Shown here: positions 8,161 through 14,716 of the stretch, in pieces
Layout: each line of letters opens with the position of its first letter
Numbering within the stretch: the first letter of the stretch is position 1
Origin: Halobacillus litoralis
GTDB taxonomy: Bacteria; Bacillota; Bacilli; Bacillales; Halobacillaceae
Assembly (NCBI RefSeq): GCF_020524085.2
Contig: NZ_CP129016.1
Span: 3,342,001-3,406,000, forward strand
Length of the DNA: 64,000 nucleotides
Reading direction: 5' to 3'
Position numbers and translations under genes: made by a program
The notes under the pieces: model-generated
Told to the model about the DNA's origin: nothing
Database searches by the model: none
Seen by the model: only the letters and a program-made list of their open reading frames with translations

Positions 8161-8655
8161 ATGAACAAACGTCTATTTTCCCTTCTTCTTTTGCCTATGA
8201 TCATCTTTGGTCTTGCCCTTCCGGTTTCTGCCGATGAATTGGACAAGCCCGCTCAAAATATAGAAACGAAATCCCTCTCTTTAGATAAGAAAACAAAAGA
8301 TCTCGAACGTTTTCCTGAGAAAGAAAAGAAAGCTGTCACAGCATCCGCTGAGAAAGATGATGTGAAACGTACGGTTGCTGTAGAAGCGACTGCCTACACA
8401 GCCTTTTGTGAAGGATGCAGCGGTGTCACGTACACAGGCATCGACCTTCGTGCCAACCCGAACCAAAAAGTGATCGCCGTCGACCCGAATGTCATCCCTC
8501 TCGGCTCTACAGTCCGCGTACCGGGATATGGCACAGCCATCGCTGGCGACATTGGCGGAGACATTGAAGGTCACCGCATCGACCTCTTTATGGCACAAGA
8601 AAAAGACGCCTTCGATTACGGACGCCGTCAAATAAAAGTTGAGATCTTGAATTAA
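8161..8655 (+). CDS. Secreted 3D-domain cell-wall protein (YocH-like)
   Basis: Predicted exported peptidoglycan-acting protein. An N-terminal signal peptide (about residues 1-24, ending LPVSADE) is followed by a lysine/glutamate-rich linker and a C-terminal 3D domain named for its three aspartates: ATAYTAFCEGCSG, KVIAVDPNVIPLGS, AGDIGGDIEGHRIDLFM. The domain has the double-psi barrel of MltA/RpfB-type lytic enzymes. Unlike YocH there are no LysM repeats, so at 164 residues it is a short version without an obvious wall anchor. A WalR-like box and a SigA promoter lie upstream, and AAAGGGG precedes the ATG. Confidence 0.88.
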   Translation: MNKRLFSLLLLPMIIFGLALPVSADELDKPAQNIETKSLSLDKKTKDLERFPEKEKKAVTASAEKDDVKRTVAVEATAYTAFCEGCSGVTYTGIDLRANPNQKVIAVDPNVIPLGSTVRVPGYGTAIAGDIGGDIEGHRIDLFMAQEKDAFDYGRRQIKVEILN

Positions 8656-8684
8656 ACTCTTCCTTCATGGAAGAGTTTTTTTTT
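8654..8684 (+). terminator. Rho-independent terminator of the 3D-domain gene
   Basis: Stem AACTCTTCC/GGAAGAGTT, 5-nt loop, then a long T run, overlapping the stop codon. Confidence 0.9.
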
Positions 8685-8718
8685 GCTCTGTTAAAGTTTA
8701 ATGATTCTATTCATAGAA

Positions 8719-8757
8719 AACAGAACTTCCATTATTACGGAAGTTCTGTTTGGTTTT
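8719..8757. terminator. Hairpin, probable terminator
   Basis: Perfect 12-bp stem AACAGAACTTCC/GGAAGTTCTGTT with an 8-nt loop and short T-rich flanks on both strands. The upstream gene already has its own terminator, so this one probably ends whatever once lay at 8760-9190. Confidence 0.5.
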
Positions 8758-8759
8758 AT

Positions 8760-9190
8760 TGTCTTATTGAACGAACGCCCCGTTAGTGTAAGTAGGGTAG
8801 ATCATAATTTTTTATTTAGAGGCTAAGTATTCAAATGATCTTCTGACTTCTTTTTATGAGTAAGTTTTTTAAGACATCCTTTAAAATACAAGTCATAAAC
8901 CAGCATTTAGTCTGAAGTTGACCCGCAATCAGGACAACGATAGCCATCCTTTTATTTTTACGCTCCGAGATTTCTTGGAGTACAGTTCCTGTTGACGATG
9001 ATGCGGTGAGAACATCGATTATATATTCTCGTAAACGATGCTTTTCCGAAACATTAAATTTTGAACGGCTTTAAGGACATCACATTGAACGCTAATCCTT
9101 TCCTCCAATATACCAACGGCAAACCCTGCCGGGAGGAAATAAATGCTACATAAAAGAGGTTGTCGGTCTGAAATATTTTTGTCATAATGT
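8760..9190 (-). other. Gene-free stretch with decayed coding remnants
   Basis: No intact gene. On the minus strand a short piece reads DGYRCPDCGSTSD then stop (around 8920-8955), a CxxC zinc-finger-like scrap with a stop just upstream. Another reads CDVLKAVQNLM (around 9040-9085), similar to TDILKAIQTWNPM of the small ORF at 9690-9932. The region looks like remains of one or two lost genes. Confidence 0.4.
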
Positions 9191-9208
9191 GTGCCGGGTG
9201 ATACAACT

Positions 9209-9700
9209 ATGTTGTTTTATGTTTTATTCGCTATTGGAACTTTAGGGTTCATCGCCCTTTTTTCCGGCCAACCGGGAGAAAGTTTCCTATTCACCATGAT
9301 GGCGGGAACCGTGTCGGGGTTGGCATGGCTGTCTTTCGGTCTTTTCGTCAAGAAAAACTGGCGGGGATTTCGGGGGAAAAACGGAATGCCCATCCGGATA
9401 TCCTTGGGTATTCTCGGGACCCTCGCGCTCATCATGAGCCATTTCTTCTGGGTCGACTTTCCCCGTTTCGTGACCCAGGATTACCGCACACTGAAGGGCA
9501 TTCCATCAGAGGTCGAATATCACTCGGGGTCCGGAGAAACGGATGAACCGTTTTTCGTTACGGTCGAAGGTGTCAGACTTGAGTTGCTGCCCGTCCCGGA
9601 CATATCCAAGGAAAAAGCCGAAGAGAGATATTTTGAAATCAAATATTTCCCTTATTCGAAATGGATTGTCGATTATGAAATAGGAAGCGCTAGGGATTGA
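9209..9700 (+). CDS. Hypothetical membrane protein with extracytoplasmic domain
   Basis: About 163 residues: three hydrophobic segments in the first 85 residues (LFYVLFAIGTLGFIALF; a second around SGLAWLSFGLFV; ISLGILGTLALIMSHFFWV), then a soluble C-terminal part of about 75 residues with alternating beta pattern (GIPSEVEYHSGSGE, FFVTVEGVRLELLPVP, RYFEIKYFPYSKWIVDYE). The tail resembles small membrane proteins that display a beta domain outside the cell, but I do not recognise the family. A GTG six codons earlier (9191) is an alternative start; neither has a strong ribosome binding site. Followed at once by a terminator. Confidence 0.6.
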   Translation: MLFYVLFAIGTLGFIALFSGQPGESFLFTMMAGTVSGLAWLSFGLFVKKNWRGFRGKNGMPIRISLGILGTLALIMSHFFWVDFPRFVTQDYRTLKGIPSEVEYHSGSGETDEPFFVTVEGVRLELLPVPDISKEKAEERYFEIKYFPYSKWIVDYEIGSARD

Positions 9701-9932
9701 TACAAGAAAAAGAGACCCGCGGGGTCTCTTTTTTGTCTATTATAGGGTATTTGCACGTCTCGCGTTCGTGCCGGTTACCGATGATGAGGCAGTGCTTTCC
9801 TAAATCATTCACGCTTCCCGAGAAATGGGACCTCGCTTCATCTGATCTCCCATTCATGGTAAAAATGAAGTCATCCATTGGGTTCCATGTTTGAATGGCT
9901 TTCAGGATATCAGTTGCTCTCACAGTCGTCAC
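9690..9932 (-). CDS. Doubtful hypothetical protein
   Basis: GTG-started frame of 80 residues, TTVRATDILKAIQTW onward, with no good ribosome binding site and a C-terminal quarter encoded by a terminator hairpin. In its favour, its N-terminus resembles a degraded minus-strand fragment at about 9040-9085 (CDVLKAVQ versus TDILKAIQ), which suggests both derive from a once-real gene family. It may be a pseudogene. Confidence 0.3.
   Translation of the reverse strand: MTTVRATDILKAIQTWNPMDDFIFTMNGRSDEARSHFSGSVNDLGKHCLIIGNRHERETCKYPIIDKKETPRVSFSCINP
9706..9734. terminator. Bidirectional rho-independent terminator
   Basis: AAAAAGAGACCC, 3-nt loop region, GGGTCTCTTTTTT, directly after the membrane protein gene. 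The minus-strand ORF 9690-9932 reads through it, which counts against that ORF's C-terminus being real. Confidence 0.85.
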
Positions 9933-10076
9933 AAGAAGTATTTGATAACTCCATCACAGAACACTCGTTCGAATTATTCACAGTGCCATTTTTTTAAACC
10001 GGTGTTGGAGAATTCATCATTTACCTTCTTTCAATTCCCGCCTATGATCTGACTGTCCAGTTGCCAACAAGGGTAT

Positions 10077-10114
10077 AAAAAACGCAGCTCCCTTCTTATA
10101 GGAAAGCTGCGCAT
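10077..10114 (-). terminator. Rho-independent terminator
   Basis: Minus strand: GCGCAGCTT, loop, AGCTGCGTT followed by T residues, immediately downstream of the 78-residue ORF. Confidence 0.8.
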
Positions 10115-10117
10115 TTG

Positions 10118-10354
10118 TTAATCTCTGCTGAACCTTGTTTTCTTCGCACACTTATCTAGATAAAAACTTTCAACCCCACTGGTATGAAGCGCGACGCCAT
10201 CTTCCAAAAACCACCATGTACCTTTGTCCAGCTGTTTGGTGATGAACTCAGAAGCTTCCCGTTCATTCATATCTTCGCTCAATTCCAGGTCATGCGTCAC
10301 TACACGCTTACTGTCCAGCAAGAAAATCACGTGCCACTCTTTTTTTGATGCCAT
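10118..10354 (-). CDS. Conserved-looking small hypothetical protein
   Basis: A 78-residue soluble protein, MASKKEWHVIFLLDSKRVV onward, with a strand-rich first half, an acidic helix (SEDMNEREASEFITKQL) and a C-terminal basic tail. The ATG at 10354 is chosen over the longer frame because AAAGGAGTGG precedes it at good distance. It has its own terminator and no neighbour in the same direction. I do not recognise the family. Confidence 0.65.
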   Translation of the reverse strand: MASKKEWHVIFLLDSKRVVTHDLELSEDMNEREASEFITKQLDKGTWWFLEDGVALHTSGVESFYLDKCAKKTRFSRD

Positions 10355-10527
10355 GTTAACCACTCCTTTTCCTATATGTAACTTACTATTACTTACCCAC
10401 CTGCTTTTTAGTTTAATCTTAAAATTAAAACTCATACATTTTTTTCAACAGACATAGGTAAAGGCGTCTGTTTATTCCAGTCTTCCATCGATGTTTTTGA
10501 TGATAAAGTTCTGTGGCTCGATATGTA

Positions 10528-10653
10528 TTAGCAGCTTTCGCAATTATATTAGCAGGTTCAGTGAATATATTAGCAACTTTCATGGGTTTATTAGCACCTT
10601 TAGTGTATATATTAGCGACTTTCCTGCATTTATTAGCCGTTGCACCTCCTCCT
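10528..10653. repeat. Degenerate tandem array, exact 21-bp period, TTAGC-type units
   Basis: TTAGC recurs at 10528, 10549, 10570, 10591, 10612 and 10633, exactly 21 bp apart. Units look like TTAGCAACTTTCATGGGTTTA: the 5' half (TTAGCnnCTTT) and the closing TA-rich bases are kept while the middle varies. Translated on the minus strand it gives a 7-residue repeat (ANIYTKG, ANKPMKV, ANIFTEP), which I take as a by-product of the period. It is not CRISPR: there are no unique spacers. Confidence 0.8.
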
Positions 10654-10673
10654 TTAATAACCGGTGCAACGGC
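10636..10673. repeat. 11-bp perfect inverted repeat at the edge of the TTAGC array
   Basis: GCCGTTGCACC at 10636-10646 pairs with GGTGCAACGGC at 10663-10673 around a 16-nt loop. The left arm starts inside the last array unit. Confidence 0.6.
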
Positions 10674-10683
10674 CTGAAACAAC

Positions 10684-10711
10684 AAAAAAGCCACGCCGGA
10701 AGCGTCGCTTT
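10684..10711 (-). terminator. Minus-strand rho-independent terminator
   Basis: Minus strand: AAAGCGACGC, 5-nt loop, GCGTGGCTTT followed by T residues. It implies a short minus-strand transcript arriving from 10715-10865. Confidence 0.65.
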
Positions 10712-10714
10712 CGA

Positions 10715-10807
10715 TCAGTCTTTATGTAGGGGGAGGTGCGCCAGATGTACGCCAAGAAGTTCTTCGATTTGCTTTCCCACAAACAAAGAAAAACCAGCGA
10801 GTGACAT
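10715..10807 (-). CDS. Candidate 30-residue hydrophobic small protein or small RNA
   Basis: An ATG frame reads MSLAGFSLFVGKQIEELL onward to the stop at 10715, four bases before a terminator on the same strand. The frame stays open upstream (DVLYLSLAH) past a GGAGGG sequence but without a standard start codon there, so the start is uncertain. It could be a small peptide gene, a decayed gene, or an sRNA of about 180 nt ending at the terminator. Confidence 0.35.
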   Translation of the reverse strand: MSLAGFSLFVGKQIEELLGVHLAHLPLHKD

Positions 10808-10961
10808 ATGAGCGAGCGACAGGTATAAGACATCCCTCCAATAAGTGTTTTAGGTCGTCCTGTCTACACATTTATTTTACCACTTGTCCTCATTGAATCC
10901 TGTTAATTCTACGTAAAGACTGGTCTTTGTTCTCTTTGTACAACCATTGTATGCAGGATGA

Positions 10962-10990
10962 TTTACAAATAGACGAGTCTTCGTTACAAT
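10962..10990 (+). promoter_or_regulatory. SigA-type promoter of the YeeE/YedE gene
   Basis: TTTACA (10962-10967), exact 17-bp spacer, TACAAT (10985-10990), 54 bp before the start codon at 11045. Confidence 0.75.
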
Positions 10991-11044
10991 ATCAAAAGTT
11001 CATTTAATACTAAGTAAACAAATCGGATTTAGGAGGAATAAAAC

Positions 11045-12292
11045 ATGCTACAACAAACTGTCCAGCAGACAGCCGAAGAAAACAACCGTTCGACCGTTGT
11101 CGCTCCATTAGATCCGGTACAAAAACCATTCGTATGGATCGGAGCGATCCTATCGCTGCTTTTATTTATAACGATTGTATCTGTCACCACCTTCACGCAG
11201 GGCGTATTATTCTTGATCGGCCTTGCATTTGGACTCGTGCTTCTGCATGCAAGGTTCGGCTTCACTTCAGCCTTCAGACGGCTGATTTCCGTCGGGAATG
11301 TGCAGGGACTTCAAGCACACATGCTTATGCTAGCTGTTGCGACAACACTTTTTGCCATTATATTAGGAACAGGATTCAGCTTTACAGGTAACGCGCCTCA
11401 AGGCTATGTGTTCCCTGTCGGCATCAGTGTCGTCTTCGGTTCCTTTATCTTCGGAATGGGCATGCAGCTCGGATCCGGCTGTGCATCCGGTACGCTTTAT
11501 ACCGTCGGAGGAGGTAAATCTTCCATGATCCTCACGCTGCTCGGTTTCATCGGAGGATCCGTACTCGGTGCTTATCATATCGGATTTTGGCGCGAAACGC
11601 CGACACTTCCGGCTATTTCATTAGCGGAATCTACAGGCTTCGGTTATTTCGGTGGCTGGATTTTACAATTGGCGATTTTCTTAGGCATCTATGGCATTAC
11701 GGTTAAAGTGGCCCGGAAAAAGAACCCGCCGAAAATGGCGCCACTCAAAACGACGACCGGTTTGAAAAAACTGTGGCGCGGGGCGTGGCCGCTGCTTCTT
11801 GCTGCTGTGATCCTGGGCGTATTGAATGCCATCACCCTTGCGGTACGCGGCAACCCTTGGGGCATCACTTCCGCCTTCGCGCTTTGGGGATCCAAGTTCA
11901 TCCAGATGTTCGGCGTCGATGTCGCAAGCTGGACGTACTGGTCCAATGATCCCGCACCATTGAATCAAACCGTTCTTGCCGATTCCACAAGTGTCATGAA
12001 CTTCGGCATCATCCTTGGTTCGTTCATCGCGGCAAGCTTCCAAGGAAACTTCAAGCCTGGAAAAATCAAACCAGGCATTGGAGCGGCATCCATCATCGGT
12101 GGTGTGCTCATGGGCTATGGTGCACGCCTTGCGTTCGGATGTAATATCGGCGCATATTTCGGCGGCATCGCTTCCTTCAGCCTGCACGGCTGGGTTTGGA
12201 TGATCATGGCACTTGCCGGCACGTACCTCGCTCTGTTCCTGCGTCCGATGTTCGGAATGAAAAACCCGAACCCGAAAGATTCCATCTGCTAA
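11045..12292 (+). CDS. YeeE/YedE family sulfur-compound transporter (TsuA-like)
   Basis: Integral membrane permease of the YeeE/YedE family. The characterised member TsuA imports thiosulfate using conserved cysteines that relay the ion through the channel. The 415-residue protein has two homologous halves of transmembrane helices and both cysteine signatures: GMQLGSGCASGTLYTVGGG in the first half and LAFGCNIGAYFGGIAS in the second. A strong AGGAGG precedes the ATG, a near-consensus promoter lies upstream and a terminator follows, so it is monocistronic. No TsuB/TusA-like partner is adjacent, so selenium or other sulfur substrates remain possible. Confidence 0.88.
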   Translation: MLQQTVQQTAEENNRSTVVAPLDPVQKPFVWIGAILSLLLFITIVSVTTFTQGVLFLIGLAFGLVLLHARFGFTSAFRRLISVGNVQGLQAHMLMLAVATTLFAIILGTGFSFTGNAPQGYVFPVGISVVFGSFIFGMGMQLGSGCASGTLYTVGGGKSSMILTLLGFIGGSVLGAYHIGFWRETPTLPAISLAESTGFGYFGGWILQLAIFLGIYGITVKVARKKNPPKMAPLKTTTGLKKLWRGAWPLLLAAVILGVLNAITLAVRGNPWGITSAFALWGSKFIQMFGVDVASWTYWSNDPAPLNQTVLADSTSVMNFGIILGSFIAASFQGNFKPGKIKPGIGAASIIGGVLMGYGARLAFGCNIGAYFGGIASFSLHGWVWMIMALAGTYLALFLRPMFGMKNPNPKDSIC

Positions 12293-12295
12293 ATG

Positions 12296-12328
12296 AAACC
12301 CTCCAGCTTCCGGGCTGGAGGGTTTTTA
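12296..12328 (+). terminator. Rho-independent terminator of the YeeE/YedE gene
   Basis: AACCCTCCAGC, 5-nt loop, GCTGGAGGGTT plus T run. Confidence 0.9.
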
Positions 12329-12337
12329 TCATTTGTT

Positions 12338-12458
12338 GATATATAGAATATTCAGCCGAAATGTACCTGCATTTCATTGATATATTGGCGATTTAACCGA
12401 TATATTTTAAATTCGGCCGATATAACCGAAATTTAATTGATATTCGTCCGAACCACCC
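12338..12458. repeat. Degenerate tandem array, about 20-bp period, GATAT-type units
   Basis: GATAT or GAAAT recurs at 12338, 12358, 12379, 12399, 12419 and 12439 (spacings 20, 21, 20, 20, 20). Units resemble GATATATTTTAAATTCGGCC: a conserved start and a pyrimidine pair at the end, with a variable middle. It lies between the transporter terminator and the antitoxin RNA promoter. Confidence 0.7.
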
Positions 12459-12484
12459 ACCTGTTTCTTTTTCAAAAAATGTGG

Positions 12485-12490
12485 TATGAT
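12485..12490 (+). promoter_or_regulatory. Extended -10 promoter of the antitoxin RNA
   Basis: TGGTATGAT: -10 TATGAT with an extended TGn element. The -35 is weak. Transcription would start near 12497. Confidence 0.55.
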
Positions 12491-12496
12491 AAGAGC

Positions 12497-12629
12497 AGAT
12501 AAAGGATACACATAAGAAAAGGACCACAGCTGGCACTGCGGTCCTCCCGGATCAGCGCTTCAGCCAAAGGGCGCAGCCTTAAAATAGACTCACCCGCATT
12601 CACGTCAGAATAGGGAGTCTATTTTTTTT
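12497..12629 (+). ncRNA. Candidate antisense RNA antitoxin of a type I toxin-antitoxin system
   Basis: Predicted RNA of about 130 nt running against the toxin gene. It opens with a hairpin (AGGACCACAG/CTGCGGTCCT, 12520-12545), has a second small stem (GCGC...GCGC), and ends in a terminator whose stem AAATAGACTC/GAGTCTATTT spans 12582-12624 with a T run. The 3' part is complementary to the toxin mRNA's 3' end, the arrangement seen in Bacillus TxpA/RatA and BsrG/SR4 type loci. The 5' end is inferred from the promoter only. Confidence 0.65.
12580..12629. terminator. Shared terminator of toxin mRNA and antitoxin RNA
   Basis: 10-bp stem AAATAGACTC/GAGTCTATTT with an extended loop; eight T residues on the plus strand and TTTT on the minus strand. 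The toxin stop codon lies inside the loop. Confidence 0.75.
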
Positions 12630-12724
12630 ATGCGTAAAATCGCGACAACTAAGCCGAGAACGGAAACGATGAACGAACTGAAAGCGATCATCACCATCAA
12701 CGATTCATACATACTCAGAGGCAT
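12605..12724 (-). CDS. Small holin-like type I toxin
   Basis: A 39-residue (or shorter) hydrophobic peptide reading MYESLMVMIAFSSFIVSVLG, then LVVAILRIKKIDSLF. The MxxYESLMxM opening, one transmembrane helix and a charged tail are typical of the putative holin-like toxin family (TxpA/BsrG-like), which damages the membrane when made without its antisense RNA. The extended Shine-Dalgarno AAAGGGGGTGAT is only 2 nt from the ATG at 12724 and 14 nt from the ATG at 12712; a CTG at 12718 would give the best spacing and the family-like start SMYESL. Start choice is therefore open. Confidence 0.75.
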   Translation of the reverse strand: MPLSMYESLMVMIAFSSFIVSVLGLVVAILRIKKIDSLF

Positions 12725-12789
12725 CACCCCCTTTGCTCCGGGGTTAGCCGACACCCTATTCAATTGGCGTAAAGCGTGATCCACTTTAA

Positions 12790-12795
12790 ATTATA
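12790..12795 (-). promoter_or_regulatory. Extended -10 promoter of the toxin gene
   Basis: Minus strand TGGTATAAT: a perfect TATAAT with TGn extension, about 65 bp upstream of the toxin start. It leaves a long 5' UTR that can fold over the start region. Confidence 0.6.
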
Positions 12796-12852
12796 CCATG
12801 TCCTTCCACGGAAGCAGACAGGCTTTTTGAACTAACTGAAATGGAAGAAAAA

Positions 12853-12893
12853 GTAAGACCTGGTCACCCAAGAAATGGGTGACCAGGTTTTAC
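12853..12893. repeat. Palindromic hairpin, copy 1, acting as terminator of efeU
   Basis: 18-bp stem GTAAGACCTGGTCACCCA/TGGGTGACCAGGTTTTAC with loop AGAAA (plus strand). On the minus strand it is followed by CTTTTTC, so it can end efeU transcripts. A nearly identical element occurs as the reverse complement at 31180-31220. Confidence 0.8.
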
Positions 12894-12911
12894 ATATTAT
12901 ACCAATATAAA

Positions 12912-14711
12912 TCAAGATACCGTCCTTGTTTGCTCTTCGGCCGGCATTTGTTTCAGCTGGCGTTTTTTCCTGTTAGCCAGGAAGTATTGTACAGCCATCA
13001 CGGCTAAGAGGAACGATTGAGCGGCAACCGTTTCCCAAGTCGGATAAATGCCGAGTGCATCCACGTTACTCATCCCCTCAATCCTGTGGACAGGGATGAT
13101 GTTCGTGATTTGTAAGGCATGCAGGCTCACTCCTGTAAATTTGAAGGCAATGTAATAAATCAGAAGGCTTGCGGCCATGAAGAACGGCCGAACCGGTATC
13201 TTAATGCTCAACTTAATTAGTAACACGCCTAGGACCAACAGCAGGACCAGAGCACTTCCCATTCCCAGCAGCAATTGAGACAGGGAGATGGATGGGGCGA
13301 GCCCCAAATAGAAGATGATCGTTTCTGCCCCTTCACGAAAGACCGCGATGAACGTAATCAAAGCAAGCATCCACTTGGCTCTTTTATTCATCGCTTGATT
13401 CAACTTACGATGGATAAATTGGTTCCGGGCGAGAATATTCGACTGCTTGTGCAGCCATCCTCCTACGAACAACATCATAACGACAGCTACAAGTCCCGTG
13501 ACACCTTCGATGATTTCACGGTTGGCACCTGCCTCAAGACCAGCGAAGACCATCGTCAATAACACGGCCATTCCGCCACTCACGATAAGACCGCTTCCAA
13601 ATCCGCTCCAAACCCAAATGCGTTGGTTTTCATTATCCGTTCGTCTCAGGTAAGCAAGCAATGTCGCAATGATCAAAATCGCCTCAAGCCCTTCACGGAG
13701 AAGGATAAAGAACGCATCCCATGCAGAATAGCTGCTTTCTCCGGCAAAAGGTTCCAAATCCGCTTTCAGCTTCTCAATCATCTGATTGGATTTCCCGGCA
13801 TCCGGCTGAGCAGAGCTCAACTCACTCAACACGTTCGTCATGGTGACCTCTGTTTCGTTATAAACTTTTTGAGACTTCGTCAGAACTTTACCTTCAACGA
13901 TGGGCCAGGACTGTATGAACTGTTCCATATTTCCAGCCGCTTCGCTCATCTGGTTCTGATCGATGTTTTTTTGCGCTTGTTCAAGCAGGCCGATCAATCC
14001 GGCCATCGTGACATCTTCTTGAGCTACGGTCTCTCCTGTCGTTTTCCCGTCTAAATAATCATGGATGGCTTGTTTCAATTGTGCCACAGCTTCTGAAGCT
14101 TGTTTGCCATCGACAGGATCTTTATTTAAGGAGACCCGGACCATCGCCATCTTTGTTTCTATGTTTCCATACGCTTTGACGCTCGTTTCGCGTATCGGCT
14201 TTTCAAGAGCGGTCCAGGAAGTAACGAACGCACGATTCAATTCTTGAGCCTTTTTATACTCTCCTTCAACAATCGCTGTATCCAGGACATCCAACTCAGC
14301 GATCAAATTTTGCAGCCCTTGCCGGTCCACCTGTGCCTCTTGCTTTGAGGAAGAACTCACAAAATCATCGGTAGCACGGGCGAGGCTCACAATTTGATCA
14401 TACAACTGGTCTTGATCCATGGATGAAGACTCGAGCATCTCCATAGATCCTTCCAACTCTTCAGTAATGGTGGCTGTGGTTTTCTTTGATTCGCTTGCTT
14501 TTTCTGTCTCTTCCCAAATGTCCTGATAGGTTTCAAGCGACTGCCGCAGCGCGTCATAATCTTCACTTCTCACTTCCACCAGTGCATTACCTACGGTAGG
14601 CAGCAGTTCTTCTTTTCCTTCAGCTGCCTGGACAGGATGCAGGAACGCGGATCCTACTATCAGAAAAACGAACGTGACCCAAGCGATTTTTGTTAGATGT
14701 CTCGCATACAT
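12912..14711 (-). CDS. efeU: Ferrous/ferric iron permease EfeU (FTR1 family)
   Basis: Membrane permease of the EfeUOB elemental/ferrous iron uptake system. The product (about 599 residues) starts with a signal/anchor segment and an extracytoplasmic helical domain of about 330 residues, then an FTR1 permease domain with seven hydrophobic segments and the paired REGLEAIL and REGAETI motifs that carry the iron-binding glutamates. The ATG at 14711 is preferred because AGGAAAGGATG sits properly before it. The efeB stop codon overlaps this ribosome binding region, so the genes are translationally linked. Order efeO-efeB-efeU differs from the U-O-B order in Bacillus subtilis. Confidence 0.9.
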   Translation of the reverse strand: MYARHLTKIAWVTFVFLIVGSAFLHPVQAAEGKEELLPTVGNALVEVRSEDYDALRQSLETYQDIWEETEKASESKKTTATITEELEGSMEMLESSSMDQDQLYDQIVSLARATDDFVSSSSKQEAQVDRQGLQNLIAELDVLDTAIVEGEYKKAQELNRAFVTSWTALEKPIRETSVKAYGNIETKMAMVRVSLNKDPVDGKQASEAVAQLKQAIHDYLDGKTTGETVAQEDVTMAGLIGLLEQAQKNIDQNQMSEAAGNMEQFIQSWPIVEGKVLTKSQKVYNETEVTMTNVLSELSSAQPDAGKSNQMIEKLKADLEPFAGESSYSAWDAFFILLREGLEAILIIATLLAYLRRTDNENQRIWVWSGFGSGLIVSGGMAVLLTMVFAGLEAGANREIIEGVTGLVAVVMMLFVGGWLHKQSNILARNQFIHRKLNQAMNKRAKWMLALITFIAVFREGAETIIFYLGLAPSISLSQLLLGMGSALVLLLVLGVLLIKLSIKIPVRPFFMAASLLIYYIAFKFTGVSLHALQITNIIPVHRIEGMSNVDALGIYPTWETVAAQSFLLAVMAVQYFLANRKKRQLKQMPAEEQTRTVS

Positions 14712-14716
14712 GCTGG

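Noticed and set aside
10425..10694. Minus-strand 89-codon frame with 7-residue repeats (ANIYTKG, ANKPMKV)
   Set aside because: It is the translation of the 21-bp-period array; there is no ribosome binding site at its start and it runs across a hairpin.
10745..10804. Plus-strand 19-codon ORF with GGGGGAGG before its ATG
   Set aside because: The only terminator nearby works on the minus strand and overlaps the upstream side; coding support is too thin.
11681..12187. Long minus-strand frame opposite the YeeE/YedE gene
   Set aside because: A shadow of the GC-rich third-position pattern of the real gene; composition is histidine- and arginine-rich without family sense.
12385..12470. Coding sequence between the YeeE/YedE gene and the antitoxin
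   Set aside because: Only the repeat array is present; no frame has a start with a ribosome binding site.
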